Below, in pieces: positions 38,876 to 50,471 of a stretch of DNA of 64,000 nt. The position numbers and the translations under genes were made by a program. This DNA is from Lytechinus variegatus (lineage: Eukaryota; Echinodermata; Echinoidea; Temnopleuroida; Toxopneustidae), in contig NC_054757.1 in assembly GCF_018143015.1 (NCBI RefSeq), positions 6,430,501-6,494,500 on the forward strand, written 5' to 3'. Position 1 is the first letter of the stretch, and every line of letters starts with the position of its first letter. The notes below the pieces were generated by a model. The model made no database searches. It had not been told where the DNA came from and was given only the letters and a program-made list of their open reading frames with translations.

Positions 38876-39341
38876 AGACCGCCTCGAAGTTCGTCAGTTC
38901 CAGGTATTCTCTGATCGGGAAATTTACCCCGATCAGAAAATACCAGGTATTTTGGTAATGTGAAAGCAAACTACGCGTAATATCCCCGAAAGAAAATACC
39001 CGCTAAATAGTAGGTACTTGGCGAAATTACGAGAACTTTCGCGGGGATTTTTCTAAGGTCGCAGGTATTTTGGCGACGTGAAAGCAAATTACGGGAACTT
39101 TTAGCCCAGCGTGCCGTTGGGCGCAGCGGCGTGGGTGGCTGCTGGGCTAGTGATTTTGAATCTCGCGCCTTGCCTGCTTATCAGACCATACTGCGCATGC
39201 TCGTAACTTCGGGAACTTATCCCGAAAGGGTATGTTTCAGGGCGGTGTGAATACAGGAATAATTAATGGGTATTTTTTAGCCCAAAAAAGTTCTCGTAAT
39301 TTAACGGGGATTCTTGTGATCAAGGCGGTTTGAAACCACCT
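38876..39341 (-). mobile_element. TA-flanked DNA element, family D copy 1
   Basis: About 466 bp with ends AGGTGGTTTCAGACCGCC and its inverse, flanked by TA. It is reversed relative to the copies at 40151 and 57928 and has no coding capacity. Confidence 0.87.
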
Positions 39342-40150
39342 ATTGAGAAGAGAAATGTTGAGATAAAAGATGCTGAATTAACATTAAACTTTGTCAAGTA
39401 CCAAGAAAATCCCTTTTCGGATGCAATCAATGACCCAACAAGCTACTAAGTCAAGGTTGCGAAATTCCCCAGGATTAATGTGAACGCCTCCGCTAATGGA
39501 TCATCACGGTTGGCTGTGTTTCAATGAATACCTCATGTGCAATTGCCAGTCTGGCATTTAGCTGATTAACATTTTCTGGGATGGATAGAGAAAAGCTGGA
39601 TATGTGATTCACATCAGAGCATTAGCATCAATCATCGCACCTCCATATCTCGCTCGATAAAGACCCGAAGAGTTATCGGTCTAGCCGCTCCAGAGCGTCG
39701 GGTCCCATTTCAATATTCGGGCAATCGATATCCATGAAAATGCCTCATTGCGTGGGGCCAAAACTATGAAATATGCAACAGCAAATGCCTCTAATTACAC
39801 ACGGGAGGTAAGTAGCTATCCATGTTTGCAAATAGTTACAGCAAATGTCTCTAAAAATTCCACTACACAAATGAAGACACTGGAACTAACATAAAAATGA
39901 TGTAGAATTCCATTTCATGAAGTAACTGAGAATATTCATTTACATTTTATCATTAATATGTATTTAAATGCAATTCCATTATGGGTTTGATTTCCCATTT
40001 AGTGCAAGAATACTAGTCTTGATAAAAGAAAAAATGATTGTTTTAAGGAACTGAAAATGCATAGAATCGCAGATATCAATAATATTTTGACCAGAATAAG
40101 GGATGCTGTAAGGTTAAGTGGAAATCATAATCATTCATGTCTTACTCAAT
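39342..40150. other. Spacer between inverted family D elements, part mixed-composition
   Basis: The part at 39470-39780 has more CpG and a non-repetitive texture (words such as TCGCTCGATAAAGACCCG); 39781-40150 is AT-rich. No coding frame. Confidence 0.35.
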
Positions 40151-40627
40151 AGGTGGTTTCAAACCGCCTCGATCACAAGAATCCCCGTTAAATTACGGGA
40201 ACTGTTTTTGGCTAAAAAATACCAATTAATTATTCCTGCATTCACACCGCCCCGAAACATACCCTTCGGGATAAGTTCCTGAAGTTACGAGCATGCGCAT
40301 AGTATGGTCTGATAAGCAGGCAAGGTGCGAGATTCAAAATCACTAGCCCAGCAGCCACCCACGGCGCCGCACCCAACAACACGATGGGCTAAAAGTTCCC
40401 GTAAATTGCTTTCACATCGCCAAAATACCTGCGACCTTGGAAAAATCCCCGCGAAAGTTCTCGTAATTTCGCCAAGTACCTACTTTTTAGCGGGTATTTT
40501 CTTTCGGGGAAATTACGGGTAGTTTGCTTTCACATAACCAAAATACCTGGTATTTTCTGATCGGGGTAAATTTCCCGATCAGAGAATACCTGGAACTGAC
40601 AAACTTCGAGGCGGTCTGAAACCACCT
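40151..40627 (+). mobile_element. TA-flanked DNA element, family D copy 2
   Basis: 477 bp, ends AGGTGGTTTCAAACCGCC and GGTCTGAAACCACCT, TA on both sides. With copy 1 it makes an inverted pair about 810 bp apart. The ORF at 40325 is just element sequence. Confidence 0.88.
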
Positions 40628-41067
40628 AATACTGCATATTAATACTGTCTCAAGAGACAAAGAAAACTTTAATCTTGCCCATCATAACACATTATATTTC
40701 TCACCGACAAATACAGGATAGTACTCCTGAAAACTGAGACTTGAAATCCAGATCTTACAAAAATGACATCATACCCCAATCTAAACAACTCCATGATGGA
40801 CTCCATTACATTTCCAAAACATGAAAACCAAAGAAGCATATCATGTCAAACATATGCAATATGGCAGACAGTCTTTTTGAAGCAATAAGGGCGTTAGTAC
40901 TCTTTCAAAGTATATAGTCAATGCCCTTCTGCTTCTGAAAAACGATATGTTTGATCTTGATTCTAAACTGATCCCTTCAAGTTTCAGATGGATGAACTGA
41001 TGTATGCAACCAATGCCCTCAGCAAGCCTTCTAAATACACCTTCTTCAACTTGATGTATAGTAGAAC

Positions 41068-41476
41068 TTAAAAATAAATGCCAGTTGTGGTAACAATTTC
41101 GAAATGAGTTTGTGCAGAATCCAATGAAATTACCACCAAAGTGTCTGTACAAATAAAAAATATGTGCCAAAGGATTCTAGAAGAAATTGTGTAATTGCTG
41201 AGAAATTAGCAAATAAGCACGGGATTTGGGTCAAGCGTTGGGCCAACATTCAAAGCAATAATAATAACAGTGTCCCATGTGCGCTTATCTGTGTTGGTGA
41301 TCTTCAGTGTGAATATTTTTCAGCGTAGATTTCAAGATTTCACAAATTTCAGTTTATGTAACTGCACAAGATCTAGATCCTCGATGATACAATGACAATT
41401 AAGCCTGGTTTTACAGACTTTCTCGTGAAATCAGTGTTTACTGCAACTACTTTCATTTATCTTTAACAGACACGTG
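41068..41476 (-). mobile_element. TTAA-flanked element, family H copy 3
   Basis: 409 bp with TTAA at both edges, same orientation as the 24.6 kb copy. Internal landmarks are shared, including the run around GTGCTTATTTGC seen on its complement and the GATCTAGATC stretch. Confidence 0.83.
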
Positions 41477-41802
41477 GCAAACTGTCTGTCTTCATAACAA
41501 CTTCCCAACATTATCTCACATTATTAATGCTAAACAAAATGATATCAAGTTTCATACAGACATCAGGCAGATATCAAGATACAGTTCAATACGAGAACTT
41601 TATACCCTCTGAAAAGTTCTACAGACGGTCAAAGTGAGATTACAATCGAGACAGGCATAAAAAATGCATCTGCCTTCTTTAACATGCAACTATCATTAGG
41701 CCTACTCTCATCATGTTCATCTTTAGAGTATTGCTACCAACAACTCAACATCATTATTAAAACTTGATCAAATGCCGTTTTGCTAAAGAGAAAGAACGAA
41801 AT

Positions 41803-42195
41803 GGGCGATTCCATGCTAGAAAAATCAGCTATTTTCGCAACATTTTTCAACGTTTTGTCCAAACAAACGAAGAACTTTAAATTGTTTTGGGGTAATAATA
41901 GAGTACTACTGGGTAGACATGAAAAAATGACAACCAAGAAAAATATGCTGTCCATGGGTGAATTAAAGGTGAAAATGTTGCGTGTCATACGGGACATTTC
42001 TGAGTCCTGTATGACACACATTGTCGCCCTTAATTCAGCCATAATCAAATATTTTTTGTTAGTAATCAGTTTTTCACATGACTACACACTATAACTTTAT
42101 TATTGACTAAAAATAATTGTTCATTGCTCAAGCACTTAGATAAGAGACAGTAAATTGTTGACAAAATGTCCCATACGACACGTATGGAATCGCCC
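41803..42195. mobile_element. DNA element with GGGCGATTCCAT ends
   Basis: 393 bp starting GGGCGATTCCATGC and ending GTATGGAATCGCCC, with AAAT on both sides. An inner hairpin (CATACGGGACA ... TGTCCCATACG) repeats the arm. The 104-codon ORFs on both strands at 41734-42094 lie across it and are not convincing genes. Confidence 0.83.
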
Positions 42196-42199
42196 AAAT

Positions 42200-45100
42200 G
42201 TGTACTATAGAACCGAACAATTGGCAAAGCAAAGCCGTGTTTGTCTATCATTCAAGAGTTCCATGATTACCACCAAGGATATGCCAGGTCGTCACTAGGT
42301 ATATTCCAAGTATCTTCCAAGAAGGTACTCCATAAGCTACCAGTATAAATATAAACCTAGACGAATATAACCATCCAAACATGGAGCTATCCATGATCCA
42401 AACATCCCGAAAAATGACAGTTTTCTATCCAAGCTGCTTCATACACACATTTAGCAAGCGCAATCAAGGAATCATCTGCACATTTCTTTTACTTGAAGGA
42501 AATACTCTCTCAAATCCACATTGCATCGGCAAGGCATTAATCCTCATTACCAGGGTCCCCTGGATAGGATGGAAAGCTATCAGTCATCTGATGCTTATTA
42601 TCAATTATCCATGGTTTCTTGGGGGTCAACATCGGCACCACTAAACCACTAGACCATGAGAGATCTATCACACAGATTCACCTTATCGATGTCTTCATAA
42701 ACTCTCTACGTAATCAGCGAAGAACATAACAAGGAAGTCCCAGGGATGCAATCCAGCGATCAGAACCACACACGAGAAAACAAAGTCAACGATTCAAAGA
42801 TAATATGACAATAGATGACTAAAAGCAGTCTCCTAATTGGTGCAAAATGAAGAAAAGAGCAAAATTACTAGGAAAATCCATTGATGAAGGCCTACACAAC
42901 CGTTCCGGAGATTGGGATTGCACTATATTCCATAGAGTGGTGAGGAGGTGTATACCGGTACTGGTTGGTAGTAAGAGAGCTGGGATGTTTTGGGGCCCGA
43001 TCAATAATGCGTGACCGTGTGATTCCCGACCAGTCAGACTGATGATGTTACAGAGGGATGCGTGCATCCGATCTCTACCAGCCCCCTGGCTCTCTTTCCT
43101 TCTCTCTTGGTGTCTGTTTCTCCTATTCCTTCCTCCCCTCTCCATCTCTCTCTTTTACTCTCTCCCTCTCTCTCTCTTTTCTTCTCTTCCTGACTCTTTG
43201 AATGAGCAAGCATCTCATTCCCTATCTGTTCCTCTCTTCTCCATTCCCAAGTTATAATTCATCATCATCAATTTAATGACTTCTCTGTTCTCTCTGTTTT
43301 AATCTATCAATTTCTATGCTCTTCTCTCCATCCCCTCGTCTTCTCCCACTCTTTTTACCTTACTTACTTTAACTTCCATTTCTTTCTCTGTCTCTTTCCG
43401 GGATCTCTTGAACCATCCTTTTCTCTGCTTCTTTCTCCCTCTCTCCATCTGCCTCCCTCTCTCACTCACTCTCTCCATCTCTTTCCATCACTCTCTCTCT
43501 CTTACCATGTCTCTCATTTTCATTTGATTGCTCAGACACTTTCTCACCAACAAGACCGAAAACACAGTAAACAAAATCTCAATCTTCATCAGACGATATC
43601 AATTAGACACATTAGTCAATTCGTAACAACACCTGGGTCTTGCAAATTCTAAAATGATCACTTTGCTAGTCTTCATCCAAGTATTCAAGTTTTATGAATG
43701 ATTGATTGATATTTGAAGTCTGAACTCTTAAACTAATTTTCTTCTACTCCAGGCTCTGTCTTGGCCTGAGGACGGAGGTGTGTCAAGTTTCTCTCAGCTG
43801 GTAGAAGGAGAGCATGCCACTGAGGCCACAAGTCAAATCTACCGAGTCTCCTTACCAGACTCCCATTACCACTTTCAATATAAATGACTGCGCTTCCTTT
43901 CACATACCCCACCCCAGTAATTTTTACGTCTCTTTTTATCACTCCTTGTTTACACCTTCTCTGATGACCCCCCACACACACACAAAAAACACAAAGATAA
44001 TTCAGCTATACCAAGGCTCCTCATCAGACTTTAGACCTACTTTGTGTGATGCTTTCAAAATTCAATGAAGAAAGAATACAATGTCCCACCCCCTTAAAAA
44101 CACACACATGCAAGTCAACATTTTGTCTCCCTTCTTTCATAATCGATAATTTGTAAAAAAAAAATCCCCCCCTCCCCCTCCAAAAAGCAACTCGATATCT
44201 CATTAACTAATGTAGTATTTCTGCTTTAAAATCCATAAGGTGCAGAATACGAGCATCTCCATCATTCTTTCTTGCAAACTGAAAGCAAAAAATTTCACTC
44301 ACAAATAATTGCTTGGTTTTGTTGGATGCAATAAATCATAAAACTTTCCCTTTTTCAACTTCATACAATTCAAACAATTTATTTCAAAACCATGCACAAA
44401 ATTGAAAAAAGACTATGTGTGACCTCTTTACAACAAAAACTCCAACCATTCATTAAAGTCGTTCACAAGTAATAAATTATCACATAAGAAAAATTATCTC
44501 CGAAATATGGTATTTATACAAGGATATGAAATTCTCTACCACTTGCACCGAAGCCAACAACACTAACAATTATCCATGGGACCTGAGCATTGGCTTCAGA
44601 ACACGCTAATGGATCCCTCTGATGTCTTTCCCTAATTGAGTTTTCTTGAATTTGTCCACAGATGAGAAATAAACGTGTCTTTAACTATCAAATGCTTAAA
44701 GGACCTTGTCAACATTAGGGGGAAAAAAAGATGAATATTTAATGCATCATAATGATTGCATTAGTGGCATTTGCAAAAAAGAATTGTTAAAAACATTTTG
44801 TTTTCTACTATGTTATCCATTCAAAGATCATTTAAAAATCCCAGCCTCATTTCATGTTTTCTAAAATAAGTAGAATTTGTTGCTAATAAAAAAAAAGACC
44901 ATTAAAAATATGTGTTTAGCATATGCTTACAATTTTCTTGAACTTATCATGTAACATTTCCTCTTAAATCATGGCATATGAATATTATTCTTCACTACTT
45001 TATCACTCATGATCATCACTGCCTTCTAAATTCAGAATTATTCTTTTCATTAATGACAAGAATTTGTAGCCCCTCTGTTATTTGAATCGACCCGAGGTGA

Positions 45101-45597
45101 CATTTTTGATGATGACTCATTAATTCCCCCGACAACCAATCATCTTCTTCGAATCATCAAACATTTCCCTAGATCCACAAACCAAACGTATTTCTGAAAG
45201 AAAAATCTGTGAAGGCACTATCTTCCCTGAATCTCAAGATCTGTGAAAAAAAATCTTGAACCCAATAAACACGATATAGATGCTGTATTTTAATATTTCA
45301 TCATGTTGTTATTGCATTTTATCTTTCTTTAAAAAACCCAGAATCTTCAATTCTTATTAAAATGTGCATCACTGCGATTGCAAAGATATATTTTTGAAAC
45401 ATGTACATTCTCTATTTGGACTTTTTCAGTTAGGCCTACGTTAGTACCTTATTTTCCATTCCTTTATTACTTTTTTTTTTGTATCCTCCTCTTCCTACTT
45501 ATCTTCATCTCCTTCAAATCCTTCATTTTCTTCTTTCCTTTTTATTTAGCAGTAAAATAATTGCTATTATCCCCACTGCCTCATAATCGTCATCCAT
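42200..45597. other. Unassigned sequence around the pyrimidine tract
   Basis: No exon-like frames. A run of A and C bases is near 44155-44180. ORFs at 42381 and 42819 are unsupported. Confidence 0.45.
43080..43510 (+). repeat. Pyrimidine-rich low-complexity tract
   Basis: Long run of CTCT, TTCT and CCTCT words, almost purine-free in parts, with short breaks (around 43195 and 43260). Confidence 0.9.
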
Positions 45598-45840
45598 TTT
45601 AGATTATTTAGATTATAGATTTAGATTTATTTCCGTTCAACAATTTTTTTTTCAAAATACAATCAAAGTGACAATACATATTCAATATAATAGATATTAC
45701 AGACAAATCAATGACATTTCGTAACAAATGTTGAATATAAATTCAACAAAACTACAATTTGTTGCAGTAATTTTATCAATGAAAAGAAACAAGAAATGAA
45801 CGGAGGGTCTTTGTATTATCATACAAAAAAACTTTATTCT
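45598..45840 (-). mobile_element. 3' end of a non-LTR retrotransposon
   Basis: Read on the minus strand, the block ends GAACGGAAATAAATCTAAA and then ATCTAAA-type units, an AATAAA plus short-repeat tail typical of CR1-like non-LTR elements. The body upstream is short and non-coding, so the copy is 5' truncated; its upstream limit near 45840 is uncertain. Confidence 0.5.
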
Positions 45841-46420
45841 TTTAATGACCAACTATCCTCTCTTTAGCAACAACATACTTGAAGAGAAGAGGATTCCTAA
45901 TCTGTGATAAGATAAGTTTTGTATAAATCGAATGTTATCAGTCTGCTAAGATAGTAGATACGTCTAATATTTGTCAGTTGACGAAGATACGTAGAAGCCA
46001 TTAAGGAATGTAATGAGAAACACACGTTTCTCATCAGCGGATGTCACTTGCTACTTGAAAGTAATTACTTCAAACCTCGAGAGCTGAATTCGTTTAGTGC
46101 CCAGCTGAGATTGCGGGGGGGGGGGGCATCAAAAAATATTCCTGTTCATATTATCGGGTGTCGACCCTTTATAAAGAGATATGCTTATATTTGCATTCAA
46201 ATGTAAAGTTTATGTATCTTACACTAAATCACTGAATGCATTTAAGAATATCTTCTATGAATGTTAAAAGAAGGATTAATTTTGGGGTTTAAAAGGAAAT
46301 TCATAACAGATATGAACAATGCTTGCATTGAAAAAAATATTCATTTTTATTAAATTCTTTAAAAAGTATATATTACCATTTTAAAAAGTCTTCAAACTGA
46401 CAATCATATCTAGACATACT

Positions 46421-47024
46421 TTAAAGGACAAGTCCACCCCAACAAAAACTTGATTTGAATAAAAAGAGAAAAATTCAAGAAGCATAACACTGAAAATTTC
46501 ATCAAAATCGGATGTAAACTAAGAAAGTTATAGCATTTTAAAGTTTCGCTTATTTTCAACAAAATTGTTATATGAACGAGCCAGTTACATCCAAATGAGA
46601 GAGTTGATGACATCACTCACTCACTATTTCTTTTGTATTTTATTATATGAAATATTTTATTTTTCTCGTCATTGTCATGTGAAATGAAGTTTCATTCCTC
46701 CCTGAACATGTGGAATTCCATTATTTTAACATTTTGTGCTTCAAGCAAGGAGGTCCTAACCGTCAAATTCGTAAAAATGGAAATATTGTACAATTCAAAC
46801 AATAAAAAACAAAAGAAATAGTGAGTGGGTGACATCATTGACTCTCTCATTTGGATGTAACTGGCTCGTTGATATAACTATTTTGTTGAAAATAAGCGAA
46901 ACTTTGAAATGTCATAACTTTCTTATTTTATATCCGATTTTGATGAAATTTTCAGCATAGTGCTTGTCTGATTTTTCTCTATTGATTCAAATCAACATTT
47001 TTCTGAGGTGGACTTGACCTTTAA
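46421..47024 (-). mobile_element. TTAA-flanked foldback MITE, family A copy 4
   Basis: 604 bp, same orientation as copy 2, TTAA at both edges. The core is a few bases shorter than in the other three. Confidence 0.92.
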
Positions 47025-47100
47025 AAACAGAGGGTGATTACAATTGCAGCGTGACATCATTATAAAAATGTCCCCTCCTTTCACTACTCCCAGTGTTTTC

Positions 47101-47544
47101 AATAAGCCTGTTCACGATTGTAAACTGAGCACGAGCAGAAAAAGGTCATTTGAGATAAACCATGAAGGCGGCTTTCAAATTCACTGACATAGGCATTCAT
47201 GATTTGATGACTATTCATGTATTCCTTTCAAAATATCAATTTTATCACATCCAAGCTGAAGAGTAATAAATAGAGCTTTCATAATCACTGGTATTATAGC
47301 CAAACAATGCTAAACAATAGTCAAATGTGCCAAAGGCAGACAATAAAACAGATTTCCAAATTTATCCCCGATGTACTATTCTAGTCACCTGGTCTATCAA
47401 TGCCTTTTGTTCTTAGAATTTGAGTACTCTACTGGTAAAGCTTACGCAACATCTACATTTGAAAATGATAGTGCTTATCCTAATGAAAAATCACAAAGGT
47501 CGTTTGAGAAAAGCTGATCATGAGCTAACCGTGAACTGGCTTAT
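47101..47544. mobile_element. Foldback DNA element, family S copy 2
   Basis: 444 bp with ends AATAAGCCTGTTCACGATTG and CCGTGAACTGGCTTAT. It shares an inner block with copy 1 around CTAGTCACCTGGTCTAT. It begins 76 bp after the family A element that ends at 47024. Confidence 0.78.
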
Positions 47545-47787
47545 CTGGGCAAATTGTGAGTTTGCAATATAGTGTGAAGCAGATAACAGATATTCATCAT
47601 CTTTTTCAGAAGAGCAGGGGTTTTTACCACAAAATTAATTCTGCCAAAACACAAAGGAGTTTTAAAAGGAGTGTGAGAGCAGTGTTTGCAAACTCCCAGA
47701 TTTTCTAGCCTCTCTTCAAGCAGATCTGATTTTCTCTAAAGGAATTTGAGACAAACAACTTCCATCAGATAAGGAATACATACATAC

Positions 47788-47844
47788 CTTCCCATGCTTC
47801 ACAGGCGACCCATTTATGGTAGAGTAGCAAAAGGAGGTTAATTG
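47788..47844 (-). other. Possible exon end: strong donor after an open frame
   Basis: On the minus strand an open stretch of 19 codons ending STINGSPVKHGK is followed at once by a consensus donor (GGGAAG then GTATGTATG), in phase 0 like the three better exons. The nearest AG upstream is a TAG that would put a stop in this frame, and no good acceptor is visible. It could be a non-coding first exon or chance. Confidence 0.15.
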
Positions 47845-48893
47845 CTACTATGAGGCAAATGCCTTGGTTGCATTGAAAGTAAACCCCCTCCAAAGAAACT
47901 GAATTTCCTTGTAGAGAACAAAGGGTTTCTAATAAACTTTACCAAGTACAAAGTGGGAATGATATCATCGGAAAAAAATATGGAGTGGTCATCTCCGCAA
48001 ATATTTTATGGAGTAAACAAAGGGGGGTGGGGAGTCTTTGACGTCACCGGGAGAAGAGGGCGCCTAGGATGTTCATAGCCACACTTATACCGTGTTTACA
48101 CAGTGACACAGCTCGGGGGTTCCATTACGAAAATGTCCCGTTTGATTCTCGACCTCACTTCGGACTGCAAACTGCGGTTTTATACCCGATTTGCGTTTGG
48201 AATATCTCAAACAACTTTTCCAACCCCGATAAACCCATCTTGGCCAGGTAATCCCCTTGTCTCGATTTCACCACCACGGGCCAGCTAAATGAGCGTTGAG
48301 CCAAGGACGAAATGATAAACAACGCTGTGCTATTACGTAAGACTTGTCTGCCTGTTGAAGGATCTTCGGAATGAAATTATTGTATTCGATATTAAACACG
48401 TTTTCAAAGGCATATTACATTCAGACATCCAATGCTAGTCCATTTTCAATTTCGAACGAAGAAAATCGACCTTGAAATAAGGAAAGTAAGCGAATAAAAA
48501 TTACGGTATGCTTAGCATGCAAGGACCGCGATGCATGCATAGTTTCTGTCCGTCCAGCAAGAAAATGGGTTCACTCGCGCAATGATACAGTCTTAACGTT
48601 CGAAAAATAGTAGTAATGGCATACCAACATACAAAGTATAATAATCATGCTGCTGATATGCACAAAAATATGAAATCATTATTTTTTTACCCCAAAGTCT
48701 TATTCATAATTTAAATACAAACAATGCCTGTAACTATTTTTTTAATCGCAAACGTATTATTGCACCATACGTGGTTCTCCGGTAAACTGCCCATGTGCGC
48801 TGCATCCATTCCACCGTTTGTTTTGGGTCGTTTTAGTTTCCACCATTAAATGTCTAACTTAGGTATGTTGTGCTAATTTTTTTGTAAGTCAAA

Positions 48894-49067
48894 ATGTTCA
48901 TCGTTGGAGAGCGAGTTCAGGCGATTGATGAGTTGGGAAGATGGAGTGTTGGAAAGATCGTTTCAGTAATCGCAGACGAAGTTCAACTTCAAGAGTTTCT
49001 TAATCAGAGTCAGACTGGAGAGGCAGGTCTCCGAGCCGGCCCCAGCACTTCCACGCAACCAGTCTGA
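48894..49067 (+). CDS. Small ORF resembling the start of a Tudor/chromo-barrel type domain
   Basis: A 57-codon plus-strand frame starts MFIVGERVQAIDELGRWSVG, continues KIVSVIADEVQLQEF and ends with a Ser/Thr/Gly-rich tail before TGA. The pattern of a short beta strand, V-x-A-x-D, one to three residues, Gly-x-Trp, then Gly-Lys-Ile-Val is what I expect at the first two strands of Tudor, chromo-barrel or agenet-like folds, which read histone marks or serve as protein docking sites. The barrel would not be complete in 57 residues, so this is either a first exon whose true donor lies inside the frame, or a degraded copy. A GCAG-GTCTCC stretch at about 49020 is a poor donor. It lies between inverted repeats at 48089 and 50177. 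The reading frame is seen; the fold is a judgement from pattern only. Confidence 0.35.
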   Translation: MFIVGERVQAIDELGRWSVGKIVSVIADEVQLQEFLNQSQTGEAGLRAGPSTSTQPV

Positions 49068-49257
49068 ATAGATATGAATAGAACATTGAAATGCTATCCA
49101 AACATTGTGATTCATAATGCTGGTCTTTGTATTTTAATGTTCTATGTATAGGCCTACACCTCAGCTTTGAGAAAAGGACATTTATAGGCCTTACTACAGA
49201 TATGATTGGCAAATGCACGTTCTTTAGAGGTGTAGAAAGGGGGTGGATGAAGAAAAT

Positions 49258-49512
49258 AAGTCTAGAAAGAAAAGAATTAGACAGCCAGACAGAGAGAAAG
49301 AAGGAAAGAAAGGAAGGAAGAAAATAAGTCTAGAAAAGAATTAGACAGCCAGACAGAGAGAAAGGAGGAAAGAAAGGAAGGAAGAAAGAAAGAAAGAAAG
49401 AAAGGAAGGAAGAGAGAGAGAAAGAAAGAAAGAAAAAAAAGAAAGGAAGGAAGGAAGAGAGAGAGAGAAAGAAAGAAAGAAAGAAAGAAAGAAGGAAGGA
49501 AAGAAAGAAAAA
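49258..49512 (+). repeat. GAAA/GGAA microsatellite with a 65-bp tandem duplication at its start
   Basis: TAAGTCTAGAAA then AATTAGACAGCCAGACAGAG occurs twice (from about 49258 and 49326) before the simple GAAA/GGAA array, so the array grew or slipped together with unique flank. Confidence 0.9.
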
Positions 49513-50344
49513 ACTTTCTATCAACGCGTGTATACATCCATGGCCATGCGCTCTCCGGAACTACACATATTGCAATCCATCGTGTGTGGCCCCTGCTGTG
49601 ACCGTAGATGCTGGGGTGAATTATCTTCGCGGACCGAGGTCAAGAAACAGGTGTTTCTATACTTAAATTTAATCTCTTGAGGGCAATAGGATTTGTATTA
49701 CTGGGAGAAGATATTTGTTGATAAGGAAAAATGGGGTATACAGCCCTCAAACAAGAGATTTTCGTCATGGACACGCGAGCCGTGCTGTGTAAACGCGATC
49801 AGTGTGATCCGCGAGCCGTGTCGAACACGGCTTTTTTGATCCGCCAAAATCGTAGGTTTCAACCCGCGAGCCGAGTCAGACTCGGCAATTTTTTCGTGTG
49901 TTAACAGAAAGCCGTGTCGAACTCTCTTGACCAGGTCACTGCGCGCGCTTTCACTTTTGGCATTGTTGTTGTTCGCACGGACAAGATTCGATTCCGGCGG
50001 TGAATTTCCCGCATTTAATTTGCGACGTCATAATTCTTCTTCCGTTCGAGATCCGCGAGCCGTGTTGAACTCGCCTTTTTATATGTACGTATAAACGCGA
50101 TCTCTGATCCCTTCTTCGCAGTGTTCAACCCGGCTCGCGGATTCAACACCCGAGCCGAGTCAATGTGTAAACACGGTCATAGACCGCCAACATGTGGGGG
50201 GAGGGGGGGTTATGACATAAACTTTCAGTAAGTGGTATGATATAATAAGAGGATGTGGGGAATTATGAAAAGTATGACAATGCAGAAAAAAGGGGAAAAG
50301 AAAGAAGGTTGTGATTTTGGTGTTAGCGGTGATGGGTGTGGCTT

Positions 50345-50420
50345 TAGACGGTGATGACGACGATGATGATGATAAACAATAACAATGATGACGATGATGA
50401 TGATGATTACAATGATGGTG
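50345..50420 (+). repeat. GAT/ACGATG microsatellite
   Basis: GATGATGACGACGATGATG units, reading as poly-His or poly-Ile on the minus strand. Confidence 0.9.
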
Positions 50421-50471
50421 ATTAGAATGACCAATATGTATAATGCAATTATTCATTGAAACAAACACTAT

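Larger units (their letters stand above)
48089..50177. mobile_element. 2.1 kb segment bounded by inverted ACCGTGTTTACACA ends
   Basis: The left end reads ACCGTGTTTACACAGTGAC then CAGCTCGGG. The right end, inverted, reads ACCGTGTTTACACATTGAC then TCGGCTCGGG. About 35 bp match with a few differences. The right 640 bp repeat AGCCGTGTCGAAC-like words in both orientations. No clear flanking duplication is visible. The inside holds the small ORF at 48894 and a purine microsatellite. It could be one long element, two truncated relatives, or a composite. Confidence 0.55.

Noticed and set aside
41734..42094. Pair of 104-codon ORFs on opposite strands
   Set aside because: Both cross the boundary of the GGGCGATTCC element, which is non-coding in structure.
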